Origin: Bacteroidota bacterium
GTDB taxonomy: Bacteria; Bacteroidota; Ignavibacteria; Ignavibacteriales; Ignavibacteriaceae
Length of the DNA stretch: 64,000 bases
Direction of reading: 5' to 3'
Assembly: GCA_020161395.1 (NCBI GenBank)
Contig: JAIUOE010000001.1
Coordinates: forward strand, 606,332 to 670,331
In this document: piece after piece, positions 1 to 10,610 of the stretch
Layout of the letters: each line of letters starts with the position of its first letter
Numbering within the stretch: position 1 is the first letter of the stretch
Notes under the pieces: generated by a model
Told to the model about the DNA's origin: nothing
Database searches by the model: none
The model's input: the letters and a program-made list of their open reading frames with translations, nothing else
Program-made: the position numbers and the translations under genes

Positions 1-9
1 GATTCTGGA

Positions 10-2220
10 TTACAATAAATCCTTAAAAAAACCGAATTTCTCATCAATGAGTGCTCGCCGGTCTAAAGAGAGATTCATTTCTTCACAGGCAGTTTCAGAA
101 ACCATCGAACACGAAAAACAAGAGGCTAAGTTTAAATTATACAATCCGTTTGGCTCATTCAACCAGCAAAGCGGGTCTGCTGAACATGACATAGCTCTCC
201 TGAGACTTTTACCAAACAAGTTGGAAAAAAGGGAAGGTGTTGCCTGCTGTATCAACCCACCCATACTCCCTTCCGAACCATCTACTGTATAAATAAGGAA
301 GCCACTCATGGTGTCAGAGATGTACAATCTTTCTACGAGGCTCGCGGTCGGGTAACCGCATGAGTATTCAAGCTCTCGCATCAAAAGATGTGATAAGGTG
401 TGAATCAATAACTTTTTGGGACCTTTATTTAGAAGATCTTGTTTTAGGTGATAACCAGACTCATTTGAATCAAGTTGCCGATTGAAGAAATATTCATATA
501 CATCCTGAGGCAGATTACTCTCCCATTCCTTTATTTTATTCTGGTCAAGTACAACGAAAATGCCTTCGCCATAACTTACCCATCCGGGGATAGCGTAAAC
601 TTCTTCTGGTACACCCGAGTAAATTGGCCTAAGAGATCCATTCCTATGGGTGGCACCGTTAACCTCAATCTCATAATACGGGGTAACTCTGGAAAAACCA
701 GCCTGTACTTTAGTAACACAAAGTTTACCAATTCTTTTAATCTGTGCAAAATAGCTCATAAGACTTTCAGGTAAATCGACATTGTCGTAGGTTAATTTAG
801 CATCAGAATAAGAATCTTTATTTGAAAAAAATGTATATTCCTGAGCACGATATTCTTCATCGTTGAGAGCGTTAGTCGCCTCTGCATTTAAAAATGAAAT
901 TCTTAACTCTTCGATGATGGCATCAAGACTCCCAATCTCCAAACCATTGTCCAATGCGTAATCCATTCTATCCGCTGGCTCAAGGAAGATTTTATCATAA
1001 TAGCTATTCCAGATTTGAACTCGGCTGAGTGTGGGATCATTTTCGATTCTTCTCTTGTAAAATACTTCTATCGGTCGGAGAAGAAAATGGTTGATTTCCT
1101 CCGTTCTGGGAATAAAAAGGCTCGATTTCCCAAGGGGGAAATATACGCTGTTACCTGTAACTAAGGATACCTGCATATGCTCAGATTGACCAGGATTTCC
1201 TGCACAATGACAATTATCATTGTTCCAGCTTATACCCCATTCCCATGGTTTCTCTCCTATGCAAAAAGGTTTAAGATTGTTAATTCCATCAAGCGAGACT
1301 TTCGGAGAATTATCTTCACCGGAGCCCATTTTACAAGCGGTACACTCTAAAAAAACACTCCCGAATCCTTCTCCTCTGGTTTTGCTTTCACTCCATTTTA
1401 ACTCAGGTCTACTACAACAGTCCTTCATCCTAAAAAGAAAGCTACCATTATCATTTTGCTCATTTTCAAGGTTATTTAGTAACAATTGAGTTTTCCACCG
1501 CAAATATTTTGACCAAGGGATATCGGACAAATGTCCATTTCGACAAATCAGAATTAAATTTAACTGTTCCAGTTGTCGATAAAGTTTTATTTGCTTGTCA
1601 AAGTATTTGACAGATATATCCTTCCCGCCCTTTTTAACAATACCATTTGAATCCCTTGGTGGAACAAAGGCTGCTTCAGGTAACAATCGATTCAGTAGTG
1701 TATCGTGTTTACTTGTCCACTCTATTTTCCACTTATCATATTTCATTAATCGACCAAATCCATTCTTAAACCATTTTGGGAAATGGGACGCGGTTAACAT
1801 AAAGCTAGTTGCCTTTACCTCTTCCGGCAATATTTGTCTTATTGGATGATTTTCCCAATTTGGTTCATTAGAATAGTCAATAAGAGACATTGATGGTATC
1901 TCGATGAGAGATGTCAGATTATTAAGACCGAGAGAAGTGCGAAGATATTCAATGAATCTGAAGTCATCAATAATGGTTATGCCTTGTCCGATCAAAGATG
2001 AACGGGCAGCTTTGTAAGCTTGAAAATTAGAACCACGAGCAGCTTCTATCGCTGTCCTTATTAAAGGTTTTGCATTCCGAATGAAAGGCCAGTGGTCGAT
2101 TGAATCTATAAGAAAATAATAACCCATTTTGGACACAATAATCGATCCTACACCTGAAGTCGAAGAAATAATTTTACTCTTGTCAACCGGTTCGTTATAC
2201 TGGGTAGATTTCACTATCAT
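10..2220 (-). CDS. drmB: DrmB-like DUF1998 protein of a DISARM-type defence operon
   Basis: This 736-residue protein is the last visible gene of the defence operon and lies 4 bases after the DrmA-type helicase. The N-terminus carries a GVGSI stretch (about residues 24-28), like the short Gly-rich motif that opens DUF1998 family members. A central Cys cluster (CC...CTAC, about residues 270-300) may bind zinc. The C-terminal quarter holds the DUF1998 hallmark: an IHTLSHLLMRELE helix, a GSEGSMGG loop, then C679, C685, C701, C704 and C712. In DISARM, DrmB forms a complex with the DrmA helicase and helps recognise incoming phage DNA. The stop codon is inside the window, but only nine bases follow it, so a downstream drmC cannot be seen. 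The family call is strong; the specific DrmB assignment rests on the adjacent helicase and methylase. Confidence 0.8.
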   Translation of the reverse strand: MIVKSTQYNEPVDKSKIISSTSGVGSIIVSKMGYYFLIDSIDHWPFIRNAKPLIRTAIEAARGSNFQAYKAARSSLIGQGITIIDDFRFIEYLRTSLGLNNLTSLIEIPSMSLIDYSNEPNWENHPIRQILPEEVKATSFMLTASHFPKWFKNGFGRLMKYDKWKIEWTSKHDTLLNRLLPEAAFVPPRDSNGIVKKGGKDISVKYFDKQIKLYRQLEQLNLILICRNGHLSDIPWSKYLRWKTQLLLNNLENEQNDNGSFLFRMKDCCSRPELKWSESKTRGEGFGSVFLECTACKMGSGEDNSPKVSLDGINNLKPFCIGEKPWEWGISWNNDNCHCAGNPGQSEHMQVSLVTGNSVYFPLGKSSLFIPRTEEINHFLLRPIEVFYKRRIENDPTLSRVQIWNSYYDKIFLEPADRMDYALDNGLEIGSLDAIIEELRISFLNAEATNALNDEEYRAQEYTFFSNKDSYSDAKLTYDNVDLPESLMSYFAQIKRIGKLCVTKVQAGFSRVTPYYEIEVNGATHRNGSLRPIYSGVPEEVYAIPGWVSYGEGIFVVLDQNKIKEWESNLPQDVYEYFFNRQLDSNESGYHLKQDLLNKGPKKLLIHTLSHLLMRELEYSCGYPTASLVERLYISDTMSGFLIYTVDGSEGSMGGLIQQATPSLFSNLFGKSLRRAMSCSADPLCWLNEPNGLYNLNLASCFSCSMVSETACEEMNLSLDRRALIDEKFGFFKDLL

Positions 2221-2224
2221 TTGA

Positions 2225-5200
2225 TTACCTCAATTCAATTTTAATTGCTGCTTGTTGTTCTATTATCCTCAATGATTGGTTAACCTTCCAAATCTGACTG
2301 TGAACATTATCTTCATATTCATCAATGTCAACATAAAGAGCCGTCTGATTTCGTGATGGGGAGTTGAATACAAACCGTTGACTATCTTGAACAGAATTCG
2401 CTTTATTTGCCCAGTCGTCCAACATCTGATTTATCAGATTTTCAATTTGTTCAAGAACTCCTTCGTTCAAAAGCGACCTGATTGAATCCTGAAAACCGTT
2501 AGCATTATCTGTAACGAAACGGTATCTTCTTTTAAATTCCTCGAGAAACCTTGAGACAAAGTCCACCCTCTCTTGCAAATCATTAAGGCTGCTTATATTT
2601 GAGGCATTGTTCCTGTCTGTAAAATTTGACTCTAAATGTCTCAACATTGTTGCAAAATAAAGTGGAAAATACTTTTCCAAAGCCTTGGGAGTGAAAGGGG
2701 TAATGGAAATCGGCTCTACAAAGCTATATATTTTACTGTGAAAACCTGAGAAGCGCTCGAAATGAGAAATATCTCTTGCCCTAAATGGATTGTGTAAAGT
2801 CACTACCAATCCGGGATTCTCACGGGCGACCCTGCTTGAAGCCTGAATATACTCTGATAAGTTTCTCGGCATAGAATTGACTAACATAGTGTTTAATCGT
2901 GGTACATCGATTCCCACGGAAATCATGTTCGTTGCCAAGACTATGTCTGTTACTTTTGAATAACCTGCTTCTGTCAATTGCGTCCAAGGTTTTTTCAATT
3001 TTTCTAAATTATTTTTAACCTTATAGCCTTCGATTCTCCCTGTCATTTCAGTAGGATCAAGGGCAAAAGTATAAAGACCTTGGAGTAGTTTATTAGGCCT
3101 CACAACTCTATGGAAAACCTTTCTCACTTCTTTGATCAAATAAGAGGAAGTTTGTGCATCAGTTTTTCCTAAATCCTTAAGACTGTTGAAGTAGGCGATG
3201 ACCGTGTGAAAGTTATCCATTACTTTATTGAAGTCAGCACTTGTTTCTTCGCCGGAAACCGGGTAATGTTTCATCAGAGTAACTGCACGATGGGTAAGTA
3301 AAATGGCTAAAATTCTCATTTGCGACCATATCTGAGTCCTGCCGGTTGGTAGCACACCTAAATATCTTCTTTTGGATTCATATTCATGCGTGCTTAAATC
3401 TGCAGTGTTAAAATTTCTCTTATAAAATGCAAAAAAAGAATCATCAATATCAATGCCTGGTTTTGGGAAAATATTTAGCCTTCTGTTATACAATGCGACA
3501 ATTTGTAGTTCTGTGTTTCTTGTTGTTGCCGTAGACGAAATTATTTTCGGTCGTTTACCATCCTCCCTTTCGCAGAGTTTGTCAATCACTGTTTCAAACA
3601 AAGCTACTGCGGTTCCAAGTGGACCCAGTAACAAGTGAAGTTCGTCTTGGATAATCAGTTCTGGTGGTATATACCCATCCATTGGTCTCCAATTTTCCCA
3701 ATTCCCTCGTCCAAAAAGCCGTCTGGAATCATCACCTCTGCTTGTCCTCTCGGATGAGGCTTTGTGAGCCAATTGAGCAAATTTATCTACCGTTCCAAAT
3801 AGAAGGGTGGGTGGATTTTCATAAATATCCTCATCGCACAAAGTCACCGGTATTGGGCCTTGAAAATATTGGTCGGCGTGATCAGGAATGTCAAAATTAA
3901 AACTGCAAAAAGAGTTCGAACACTTTAATAATAGCTTATGCTCAAGGAAATTATTACCAACATCCCCAGGTAGTTGCGTCTCACCAGCTAATCCAGATCC
4001 ACACCATAGACATTGTTCCAAAGGGATTTTTGATGGTTTATTGTCCCGTAATTTTTGCATTTCAACCGCGAGTGATTTGTCACCGATCCTTTTATTCGGA
4101 AGTGATTCTTTCCCCAGCCATAACCCGATAGTTACAGGTTCGACACCCAGAATACCGGGTTCCCATCTTCTAAGAAGTTCTAAAGCCATTATCAAGGTGG
4201 TGGCTCTTTGAAATTGTTGTAATGTGAGCAATCGGAGGGTATATCTCATCAATACTGCAGTACCACCCCCGCGTATTCCAAATGTTTTTCGACGGTTTAT
4301 GATTGACAAAGCTATTAAACCAAGATAGGCTTCTGTTTTGCCACCACCTGTCGGGAACCACACGAGATCAACGAAATCATTTCTTGTACAATACTCTTCA
4401 GTTTCAAATATGCCATCCAGATTTAAAAGTATGAAAGCCAACTGGAACGGACGCCAGGATACCATCGAATTACCGAAAATTAGCTCAGATTGATTTGAGT
4501 AAAAATTCGAATCGAAATTTTCGAACTCTTCTGTCAGAAGTGGTTTAACTTTATCATTCTTCACACTGGCTGAATGCCAAAGCTGCATAAACATTGCTGA
4601 ATTCATCAGCCTGAATGAGTTCATCCGATTGTCATCACCAAGAAAATAATCAAGATTTCTTGACATCCTGTTATAATCAGCTCGGCATAAGTCCAGATTT
4701 GATAAGACAGGTGACAAGGAATCCTCAGCATTGGCTCGCCCTCTTGTTTTATCAATCCAGGATAAGTAAGCATCTACAAAACTTCTAAGTGATTCTCGAA
4801 TTTGCTGATTGGTGGTCTCAGAAAAAGTTGACAGCCATTTAAATCTTAGAGAATTTGTGTCGAATTCAAATTTTTTCGGTTTTCTCGCCTCTCCTTCGAT
4901 TGTAACTTCTAATTTGTTTCTTGGGGTTGTATCTACATCCGGTACATCATAAGAAGGTAAATATTCTGTATGAACAGTCATTTTCCCCTCCTGACTTTTA
5001 TACCACGCAACTGAACATCCATGACCAGTTCCATATTCTTTAAACTCGCGATAGAGAATCTGTTCTCTTAATTCTTCAGCATCATCTCCAATTTCTTCAT
5101 AGCCATTGTTGTTTACTGGTAAAATTGAAGAACTCGAGACATATAAAATGGTTCCAAAGAAACTACGAGAATTCACATCATCCTGTACAACTGAATAATA

Positions 5201-6385
5201 ACTTTCGTTTTCTGGTCCCCCCTGAAAAGGAGTGCTGCTGTTAACTAACTGTAACTTAACATAATAACTATGCTCATTATGAATATGAGACCGAGTAATT
5301 CTGATGTTCATTGAGATAGAAGATTTTTCACCATCTCGGAGCTCTTCTGAATATAAGTTCAATTTTGCATTTTTTCCAAAAGTAAAATTTTTTGATCTTT
5401 CCCCATCTCTAAACTTAATTTCATTTGGATTCACCAAGTCACTAAATTTCCGCTCGACCAAAATTCTGTCACACTCCCAGATTCCTTTTCCTCCAGAGAA
5501 ACTCGCTAACTTTAGAGCGTCCTTAATATGAGCGCTTGCGTTTTCAAAAAGTTCTATCTCTTGTGCAATCTTGATGAAGTCGGCAGAATTCTGATGTTCG
5601 GAACTTATCAAATAAAAACACTTTTTGTAAATGGTTGAAAGTTGAGCTTTCTCTGGCAACCCTAATCCAAGATTATTCAAAGCTGGGATTAAATGAGAGG
5701 CTCTCCGAGATTCCAACTCTTCAAGCTTTTTCCACATATTTTTGTGTGTTTCACCCTTGTCTTTCGGTACTTGGATTAAATAATTTTTACCGAATTCCAC
5801 TAAGAGAATTTGGTTATCAGATTGATATCCTTCGTTTACCTCTCCGACCAATTTACTCATATATTCAATCGGACATTCAACCAATAAATAAAATGGATTT
5901 GTATCCTTTACCGAAAGAGAACTTATTTTTCTGTATCGGCGAGCTTCTACTTTAATTTCGACATCGTTCCAACTGACATCGCTTTTAACGGAGAATGTCA
6001 ATCCCATTGAAATGGGGTAGAGTTGCGATGCCTCAGTTATCTCATAAAATTCTTCAACCGGTTCATCATTACCGGGATTGTCTTCTTGTTCTTCGCCTAC
6101 AGATTCTCCGTTAACAGTATCCTCATCTTGTTCTGTGGTTTTCGGTACTGAAAGGCTGTTAAAAATTTCTTGAGGTGCAGCGGGAGGAAACAATATTCCA
6201 GTACTGTAAATACTGGCTGGCGGTAAATCAAGAATTTCATAAAAGTTATTAAGTGGGCTATCATCAATAATCCTGCTATTTTCGTTGTGTTTCAATCTAT
6301 TGATGATTCTGTATCCCATGGCTCCTGGACCCATAGTTTGTTCTCTGATAAACTTACAAAGTTCATCTCTTTTTTCTCTAATCAT
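2225..6385 (-). CDS. drmA: DrmA-like superfamily 2 helicase (DISARM-type)
   Basis: This is a 1386-residue helicase. The N-terminal 650 residues show no motif I recognise and include an acidic linker (about 85-115). The helicase core begins with a Walker A FPTGGGKT at 677-684. It continues with a DELH box at 914-917, STAT motif III at 951-954, a TNMISVGID stretch near 1152-1160 and an arginine-finger motif QASSRVAR at 1181-1188. An inserted pair C792/C795 with C822/C827 looks like a zinc knuckle. Length and architecture match DrmA, the helicase of the DrmAB complex in DISARM, and it sits next to the DUF1998 gene. Its start overlaps the end of the upstream 834-residue gene by 8 bases, indicating translational coupling. 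An alternative is a general DUF1998-partner helicase of another defence system. Confidence 0.8.
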   Translation of the reverse strand: MIREKRDELCKFIREQTMGPGAMGYRIINRLKHNENSRIIDDSPLNNFYEILDLPPASIYSTGILFPPAAPQEIFNSLSVPKTTEQDEDTVNGESVGEEQEDNPGNDEPVEEFYEITEASQLYPISMGLTFSVKSDVSWNDVEIKVEARRYRKISSLSVKDTNPFYLLVECPIEYMSKLVGEVNEGYQSDNQILLVEFGKNYLIQVPKDKGETHKNMWKKLEELESRRASHLIPALNNLGLGLPEKAQLSTIYKKCFYLISSEHQNSADFIKIAQEIELFENASAHIKDALKLASFSGGKGIWECDRILVERKFSDLVNPNEIKFRDGERSKNFTFGKNAKLNLYSEELRDGEKSSISMNIRITRSHIHNEHSYYVKLQLVNSSTPFQGGPENESYYSVVQDDVNSRSFFGTILYVSSSSILPVNNNGYEEIGDDAEELREQILYREFKEYGTGHGCSVAWYKSQEGKMTVHTEYLPSYDVPDVDTTPRNKLEVTIEGEARKPKKFEFDTNSLRFKWLSTFSETTNQQIRESLRSFVDAYLSWIDKTRGRANAEDSLSPVLSNLDLCRADYNRMSRNLDYFLGDDNRMNSFRLMNSAMFMQLWHSASVKNDKVKPLLTEEFENFDSNFYSNQSELIFGNSMVSWRPFQLAFILLNLDGIFETEEYCTRNDFVDLVWFPTGGGKTEAYLGLIALSIINRRKTFGIRGGGTAVLMRYTLRLLTLQQFQRATTLIMALELLRRWEPGILGVEPVTIGLWLGKESLPNKRIGDKSLAVEMQKLRDNKPSKIPLEQCLWCGSGLAGETQLPGDVGNNFLEHKLLLKCSNSFCSFNFDIPDHADQYFQGPIPVTLCDEDIYENPPTLLFGTVDKFAQLAHKASSERTSRGDDSRRLFGRGNWENWRPMDGYIPPELIIQDELHLLLGPLGTAVALFETVIDKLCEREDGKRPKIISSTATTRNTELQIVALYNRRLNIFPKPGIDIDDSFFAFYKRNFNTADLSTHEYESKRRYLGVLPTGRTQIWSQMRILAILLTHRAVTLMKHYPVSGEETSADFNKVMDNFHTVIAYFNSLKDLGKTDAQTSSYLIKEVRKVFHRVVRPNKLLQGLYTFALDPTEMTGRIEGYKVKNNLEKLKKPWTQLTEAGYSKVTDIVLATNMISVGIDVPRLNTMLVNSMPRNLSEYIQASSRVARENPGLVVTLHNPFRARDISHFERFSGFHSKIYSFVEPISITPFTPKALEKYFPLYFATMLRHLESNFTDRNNASNISSLNDLQERVDFVSRFLEEFKRRYRFVTDNANGFQDSIRSLLNEGVLEQIENLINQMLDDWANKANSVQDSQRFVFNSPSRNQTALYVDIDEYEDNVHSQIWKVNQSLRIIEQQAAIKIELR

Positions 6386-8882
6386 TTTTATTCCTTGGGG
6401 TTATATTATCAACAGGTTTTAGTTTAATTCTTGGTTTAATCCAGTTTACGAAACTTATTAAGGATTCTTCAACTGCTTCATCATCATAACATCCGATTAA
6501 TTCCAAATCGTGTTTACCTAAATATTTTTCTTTGTTTTTACCTATAATGAATTCATAATCAGTCTCATCTTCCATGACCCGATCTTGAACAAGATCCCTC
6601 AAAATATCAATAAGTTGCCTGTTAGAATCTTTTACTAAAAGAGTCTCTGTTTTTTTAAGCTCTCTCATTTTTTGGTAATAATCTTTACCTAAGTTTAAAA
6701 CTGTTATGCATAAAAATTTGAACAATCTTTTATCTCTAGGCAAAAATGCTTTTGCAGAATCGCACATCCAATAAGAAATAAAAGTGTGTTTACTGACAAG
6801 ACTAAATCCAAATTTGTTACACAATTCAGAGATTTTATTATAATATACATCAATATCAGCATCATTATTTTTGATAAGAACTTTTCGCCAAATATTTTTA
6901 TTATCTGTTTCATTTTCGAGTCGGTGAACTTCTTTCAGATGTGAAAAATCATAATAGTCTTCTTCTTTTTTCGATGTCATTTCGGAGATGAATTCTTTCA
7001 ATATTTCCTCCACCGATTGAAGTTTCACAACTTCTCCACCCCTTTTTTTTTCGATTTCATTCAATCGATTAATCTTTAGACCTGGTTTGGACTCTGTACT
7101 ATAAAAATGGTAAGTGAAGGGATAAAAGTTCTGTGAACTATTATCAGAGAACTGTACCTGGTATATGAGGCTCTCATTTTGGTACTCTGTGCTATCATCA
7201 TAGGTTGAATCAAAATCATTGTAAATTTGATTCTGGTAAACGATATCTTTGAAATTGACCCCTAAACCCTTACGAAAAAGCCCGTCCTCTTTTTTAGCAA
7301 TTTCTATAAGATTATCATGAATATTCTTTTCGAATATAGATTTAAACAAAAACGATAAATAGATTGCCTCTTTTTTGCCCTGTCGTAATTTACTATTAAC
7401 AACATTATGTGTATAAGTGAATGGGTAGGGCCCCGTATCACGATATTCAAGAATTACAGTATCAGTCCTTTCAATTTTTTCAATTTCGCGAATACTTTTA
7501 AATTCGTTTTGACCGTTAAATTCTTTTTTTACATTATCCATAATATCCCGGTCGTTCAGAACAAACTGGGGTAAGATTATGATATTGTTGTTCCTCATTT
7601 TTTTCCGTATTTCTGAAAGCCAATTTAATTTTAAGATTTCAGTTAATACTCTCCCCAATGATTCTTTTACTTCGTTCTTCATGGTAGCATCCAAATTATG
7701 GATTGTATCCCTAAGACAACCATCCAAGATCTGGTTATGGCACTCATCGAAAACAATTTTCAATATTTTCTGTTTAATTTGTTCTGAAATACAGAGAGAG
7801 TAAAGTCTCCTCATTTTAACACCCACCAGTTTTTCAAGACCGGGCATAAGTTCTACTAGATACATGAAATCATCCCATGAATCATTGTTAGCATTACCTA
7901 TAAATGTCACATTTACTCTTTTGTTCATTATTTTCGATTCTTCTGGTAATAACAACTGAATCTCCTGAGGGAGAATCGTGTATCGCACAAATTTCAGATT
8001 GTCAATAGATCCTAAATATTCCAGTGACTTTTTGTATGAGCGTTGAAATGCCTCATATTTAAGTATTTCATTATGAAAAGATAATAGCATTAATCCTTTG
8101 AAAGAATTTGAGACTCTTATATTATTATTCCTTTCTTGAAGATACCCACATTTCCAACGATTATGCAGATTTTTTGGTATATTCATTGTATCATAATTCA
8201 CAACATATTTTAGATTTTCGATTATAAAACCATCCATTCCATATTGCTTCTCTATTTTGGCAATATCATTCATAGAAAAATTTCGATTAAGCAGTACATA
8301 AGAGAAATCAGGATTAGCTTGACCATTCATCTCACAAATAAAGGGCTTATTATCAAGAAGTTCGTGTATACTATCTTCGTTCATTTTTATGTTGACTATA
8401 ACTGATGGAACAAATGAAGCATTATTATTGAGTGCAGCAAATTCTCTATAAAACCGCAATTTTTTATCACATATGTTACGCTCTGCATTTATCTCAGCAA
8501 TGGATTTGGGATTCCTGTCAAGGTCCCAAACCTGATTCCTGAAAAATTCCAGTCGAGAAATTACTTCGGATAGAATAGAATTACCTCTATTGTCAGATGA
8601 TAGTTCCGACATGAAAAATTTAATTACAAGAAATGATAAAATAATACTCCGATATTCTTTTTTTAAATCACAGATGTGAATATGGAGTCCTCTCACAAAA
8701 CCAGATTCCTCTTGTTTCAATATGCTCTCGTCTATTATTCTGTTAATATAGACTAACAAATTTTTTATCTGATCTTTATCCTTTGAAACAATATACGAGT
8801 AAATTTGCTCAAAATTTTCATCCGGTTTTGATACTATGCTATCTAATCTTTCCCTTAACTTCTCTTGATCAATTCCTGTCAT
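6378..8882 (-). CDS. Uncharacterised defence-operon protein (DrmE candidate)
   Basis: I do not recognise this 834-residue protein by motif. It is strikingly rich in Asn, Lys and Ile, and its DNA is more A+T rich than the neighbouring genes, which suggests transfer. The N-terminal third is mostly helical in composition. The middle has a segment reading EYRDTGPYPFTYTHN (about residues 480-500) that looks like a conserved block. The C-terminal region is again charged and helical. No nucleotide-binding, nuclease or membrane motif was found. It is locked into the operon: it overlaps drmA by 8 bases and the upstream NERD-helicase by 14 bases. In class 2 DISARM a large gene of unknown function, drmE, accompanies a C5 methyltransferase, drmA and drmB. 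By size and position this is the best candidate for that role, but that is inference. Confidence 0.55.
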   Translation of the reverse strand: MTGIDQEKLRERLDSIVSKPDENFEQIYSYIVSKDKDQIKNLLVYINRIIDESILKQEESGFVRGLHIHICDLKKEYRSIILSFLVIKFFMSELSSDNRGNSILSEVISRLEFFRNQVWDLDRNPKSIAEINAERNICDKKLRFYREFAALNNNASFVPSVIVNIKMNEDSIHELLDNKPFICEMNGQANPDFSYVLLNRNFSMNDIAKIEKQYGMDGFIIENLKYVVNYDTMNIPKNLHNRWKCGYLQERNNNIRVSNSFKGLMLLSFHNEILKYEAFQRSYKKSLEYLGSIDNLKFVRYTILPQEIQLLLPEESKIMNKRVNVTFIGNANNDSWDDFMYLVELMPGLEKLVGVKMRRLYSLCISEQIKQKILKIVFDECHNQILDGCLRDTIHNLDATMKNEVKESLGRVLTEILKLNWLSEIRKKMRNNNIIILPQFVLNDRDIMDNVKKEFNGQNEFKSIREIEKIERTDTVILEYRDTGPYPFTYTHNVVNSKLRQGKKEAIYLSFLFKSIFEKNIHDNLIEIAKKEDGLFRKGLGVNFKDIVYQNQIYNDFDSTYDDSTEYQNESLIYQVQFSDNSSQNFYPFTYHFYSTESKPGLKINRLNEIEKKRGGEVVKLQSVEEILKEFISEMTSKKEEDYYDFSHLKEVHRLENETDNKNIWRKVLIKNNDADIDVYYNKISELCNKFGFSLVSKHTFISYWMCDSAKAFLPRDKRLFKFLCITVLNLGKDYYQKMRELKKTETLLVKDSNRQLIDILRDLVQDRVMEDETDYEFIIGKNKEKYLGKHDLELIGCYDDEAVEESLISFVNWIKPRIKLKPVDNITPRNKND

Positions 8883-10599
8883 AAACGAAAATCCTTAAAT
8901 GGTTGATAGCTCTTGTTACACCTATAAAAATTTCATACTGATTAAAAAAAGATAACTGGTTCACAACTAAAATCACATTCGGTCTTTCAAGTCCTTTAAA
9001 TTTTAATATTGATGTATATTGAAGATTGTGGGTTTCTTTTCCGATGTTTGATGGATCCATTTCCTCAAAACCAGGTACGGTGATAAGAGTAGTCAAATCA
9101 TACTGGTCTGGCGTTACATGATTAATAATAGTAGATTCAATTAGTAGAACGCAGTCTCCTGCAATTAAAGATGAGGTGGAATCCTTAAAATTAAGTACAT
9201 ACTCGCTCATTAATTTTCTTTTGATTTCCTTCAGGTTCTTATGAATTGTTACCAGTAGACTACTGTCGTTTAGTCCCTCATGCAAGGAAAACCCCCTTTC
9301 CCACAATCTATTGCTCAATTCAATTATCCTGGGTGCTTGCAACTGCCTTTTAATTGAAACCAGCCGGAAATGTGCATAATGCTCACTAAGTAACTTTGAC
9401 ACCTCAAAAGCTTCTTGATAACCGGATCTGTGAGCTTGTTCAATATCATAAAGGATAAGCGAATCGCCTTCCGTCAAACCTTTGCTGTTATATCCACAAA
9501 GTCTGTTTATGACCGCTTCAATCCCGCGATTAAATATGTCTTGACCCTCATCAATCACCATATAATCGTATTGCGGAAGATTGTTGTTCCGCATGGTTTT
9601 ATAAACCAATTCTGAAAATTCTTCGGGGTCAAACTTAATGACTGTTCGATAGTTAATTTTATTATTTAATTTTATTAGCAATCGTGTTAATGTAGTAACC
9701 TCGACTGAATTGTTTAGCCCTCTCTTGTCCAGCATTTTTTGAGTATAAGCCATCAAAAGATTATTCCAACATATGTATATTCCTCTTTTACCTTTCTTCC
9801 TATCCAGATAACCCTTTGCAATAGTTGTCTTACCACTTCCCGGCGGTCCCTCTATCATTATTCTTTTATTCTCGTAAAGTGCATCGAGTATATCGAGGTT
9901 CTCGATTTGTAACCACTCTAGAGTAGAGGATTTAGGAAGAGTATTATGGTCATAAATTGTCGGGGAGAGGTTATCTTTAATCACACTTAGTTCATGGTCA
10001 GTCAGATTACGATATTTCCTACCCTGCGTCTGATGCCTGCTCTGAACTTCGTTAAAAACTCCGATTATGAAACTTTCTATTGAATTATTGTATTCCGATT
10101 CTCCTCTGAATAAAGTCCACAAGTAGGCATCATTTATTAATTTTAAATTTAGCCGAAATTGTACATCTGGAAAAGCAACGGCATGGCAAAACAAAGAATG
10201 GGAAAAAGGTGATAAAACACCTTTCAACAAAGTATATTTATATCCTTCAGCCTGCTGAAACGGGTCCTGGTTCATTTTTTTATCAAAATTATTTCCATAG
10301 AAAAAAGTACCGTCACTAATGGAAATATCTCCACCCTTAACTTCAAGAACTAAAATACCGCGCTGACAAACAATCAGAAAGTCTATTTGAGCGCTAATTT
10401 TTTTGTAGGGATTAAAGTCGAGATTGTGATGTGAAAGATTTAAATCATGCCATACAAAATATTTTTCTTCACTTTTCCCTAAGTCCCGCAATAGTAACTT
10501 GTATACTGATATTTCGCCTCTATTCGGTCTGCCATCCTGATTAAGAATAATAGTGTCCAAGCGGGAAACATCTTTATTTGGGAAAAAATTGACTGGCAT
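8869..10599 (-). CDS. NERD nuclease-domain / UvrD-like helicase fusion protein
   Basis: This 576-residue protein has an N-terminal NERD (nuclease-related) domain. Its PD-(D/E)XK-like core is visible as QIDFLIV with D73, LEVKGG with E86 and K88, and a QQAEGYK helix near 115-121. An ATPase core of the UvrD/Rep superfamily follows: Walker A GPPGSGKTT at 251-259, Walker B VIDEGQD at 348-354, a YDIEQA motif III-like stretch near 384, and a C-terminal FKGLERPNVIL then VTRAINHL block close to the end. It probably cuts or unwinds DNA, or senses ends. It lies 11 bases after the methyltransferase and overlaps the next gene by 14 bases. NERD-helicases occur in several defence islands but are not a standard DISARM component. 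Whether it is an accessory nuclease here is unknown. Confidence 0.75.
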   Translation of the reverse strand: MPVNFFPNKDVSRLDTIILNQDGRPNRGEISVYKLLLRDLGKSEEKYFVWHDLNLSHHNLDFNPYKKISAQIDFLIVCQRGILVLEVKGGDISISDGTFFYGNNFDKKMNQDPFQQAEGYKYTLLKGVLSPFSHSLFCHAVAFPDVQFRLNLKLINDAYLWTLFRGESEYNNSIESFIIGVFNEVQSRHQTQGRKYRNLTDHELSVIKDNLSPTIYDHNTLPKSSTLEWLQIENLDILDALYENKRIMIEGPPGSGKTTIAKGYLDRKKGKRGIYICWNNLLMAYTQKMLDKRGLNNSVEVTTLTRLLIKLNNKINYRTVIKFDPEEFSELVYKTMRNNNLPQYDYMVIDEGQDIFNRGIEAVINRLCGYNSKGLTEGDSLILYDIEQAHRSGYQEAFEVSKLLSEHYAHFRLVSIKRQLQAPRIIELSNRLWERGFSLHEGLNDSSLLVTIHKNLKEIKRKLMSEYVLNFKDSTSSLIAGDCVLLIESTIINHVTPDQYDLTTLITVPGFEEMDPSNIGKETHNLQYTSILKFKGLERPNVILVVNQLSFFNQYEIFIGVTRAINHLRIFVYDRN

Positions 10600-10610
10600 A
10601 CCTGTCTCTG

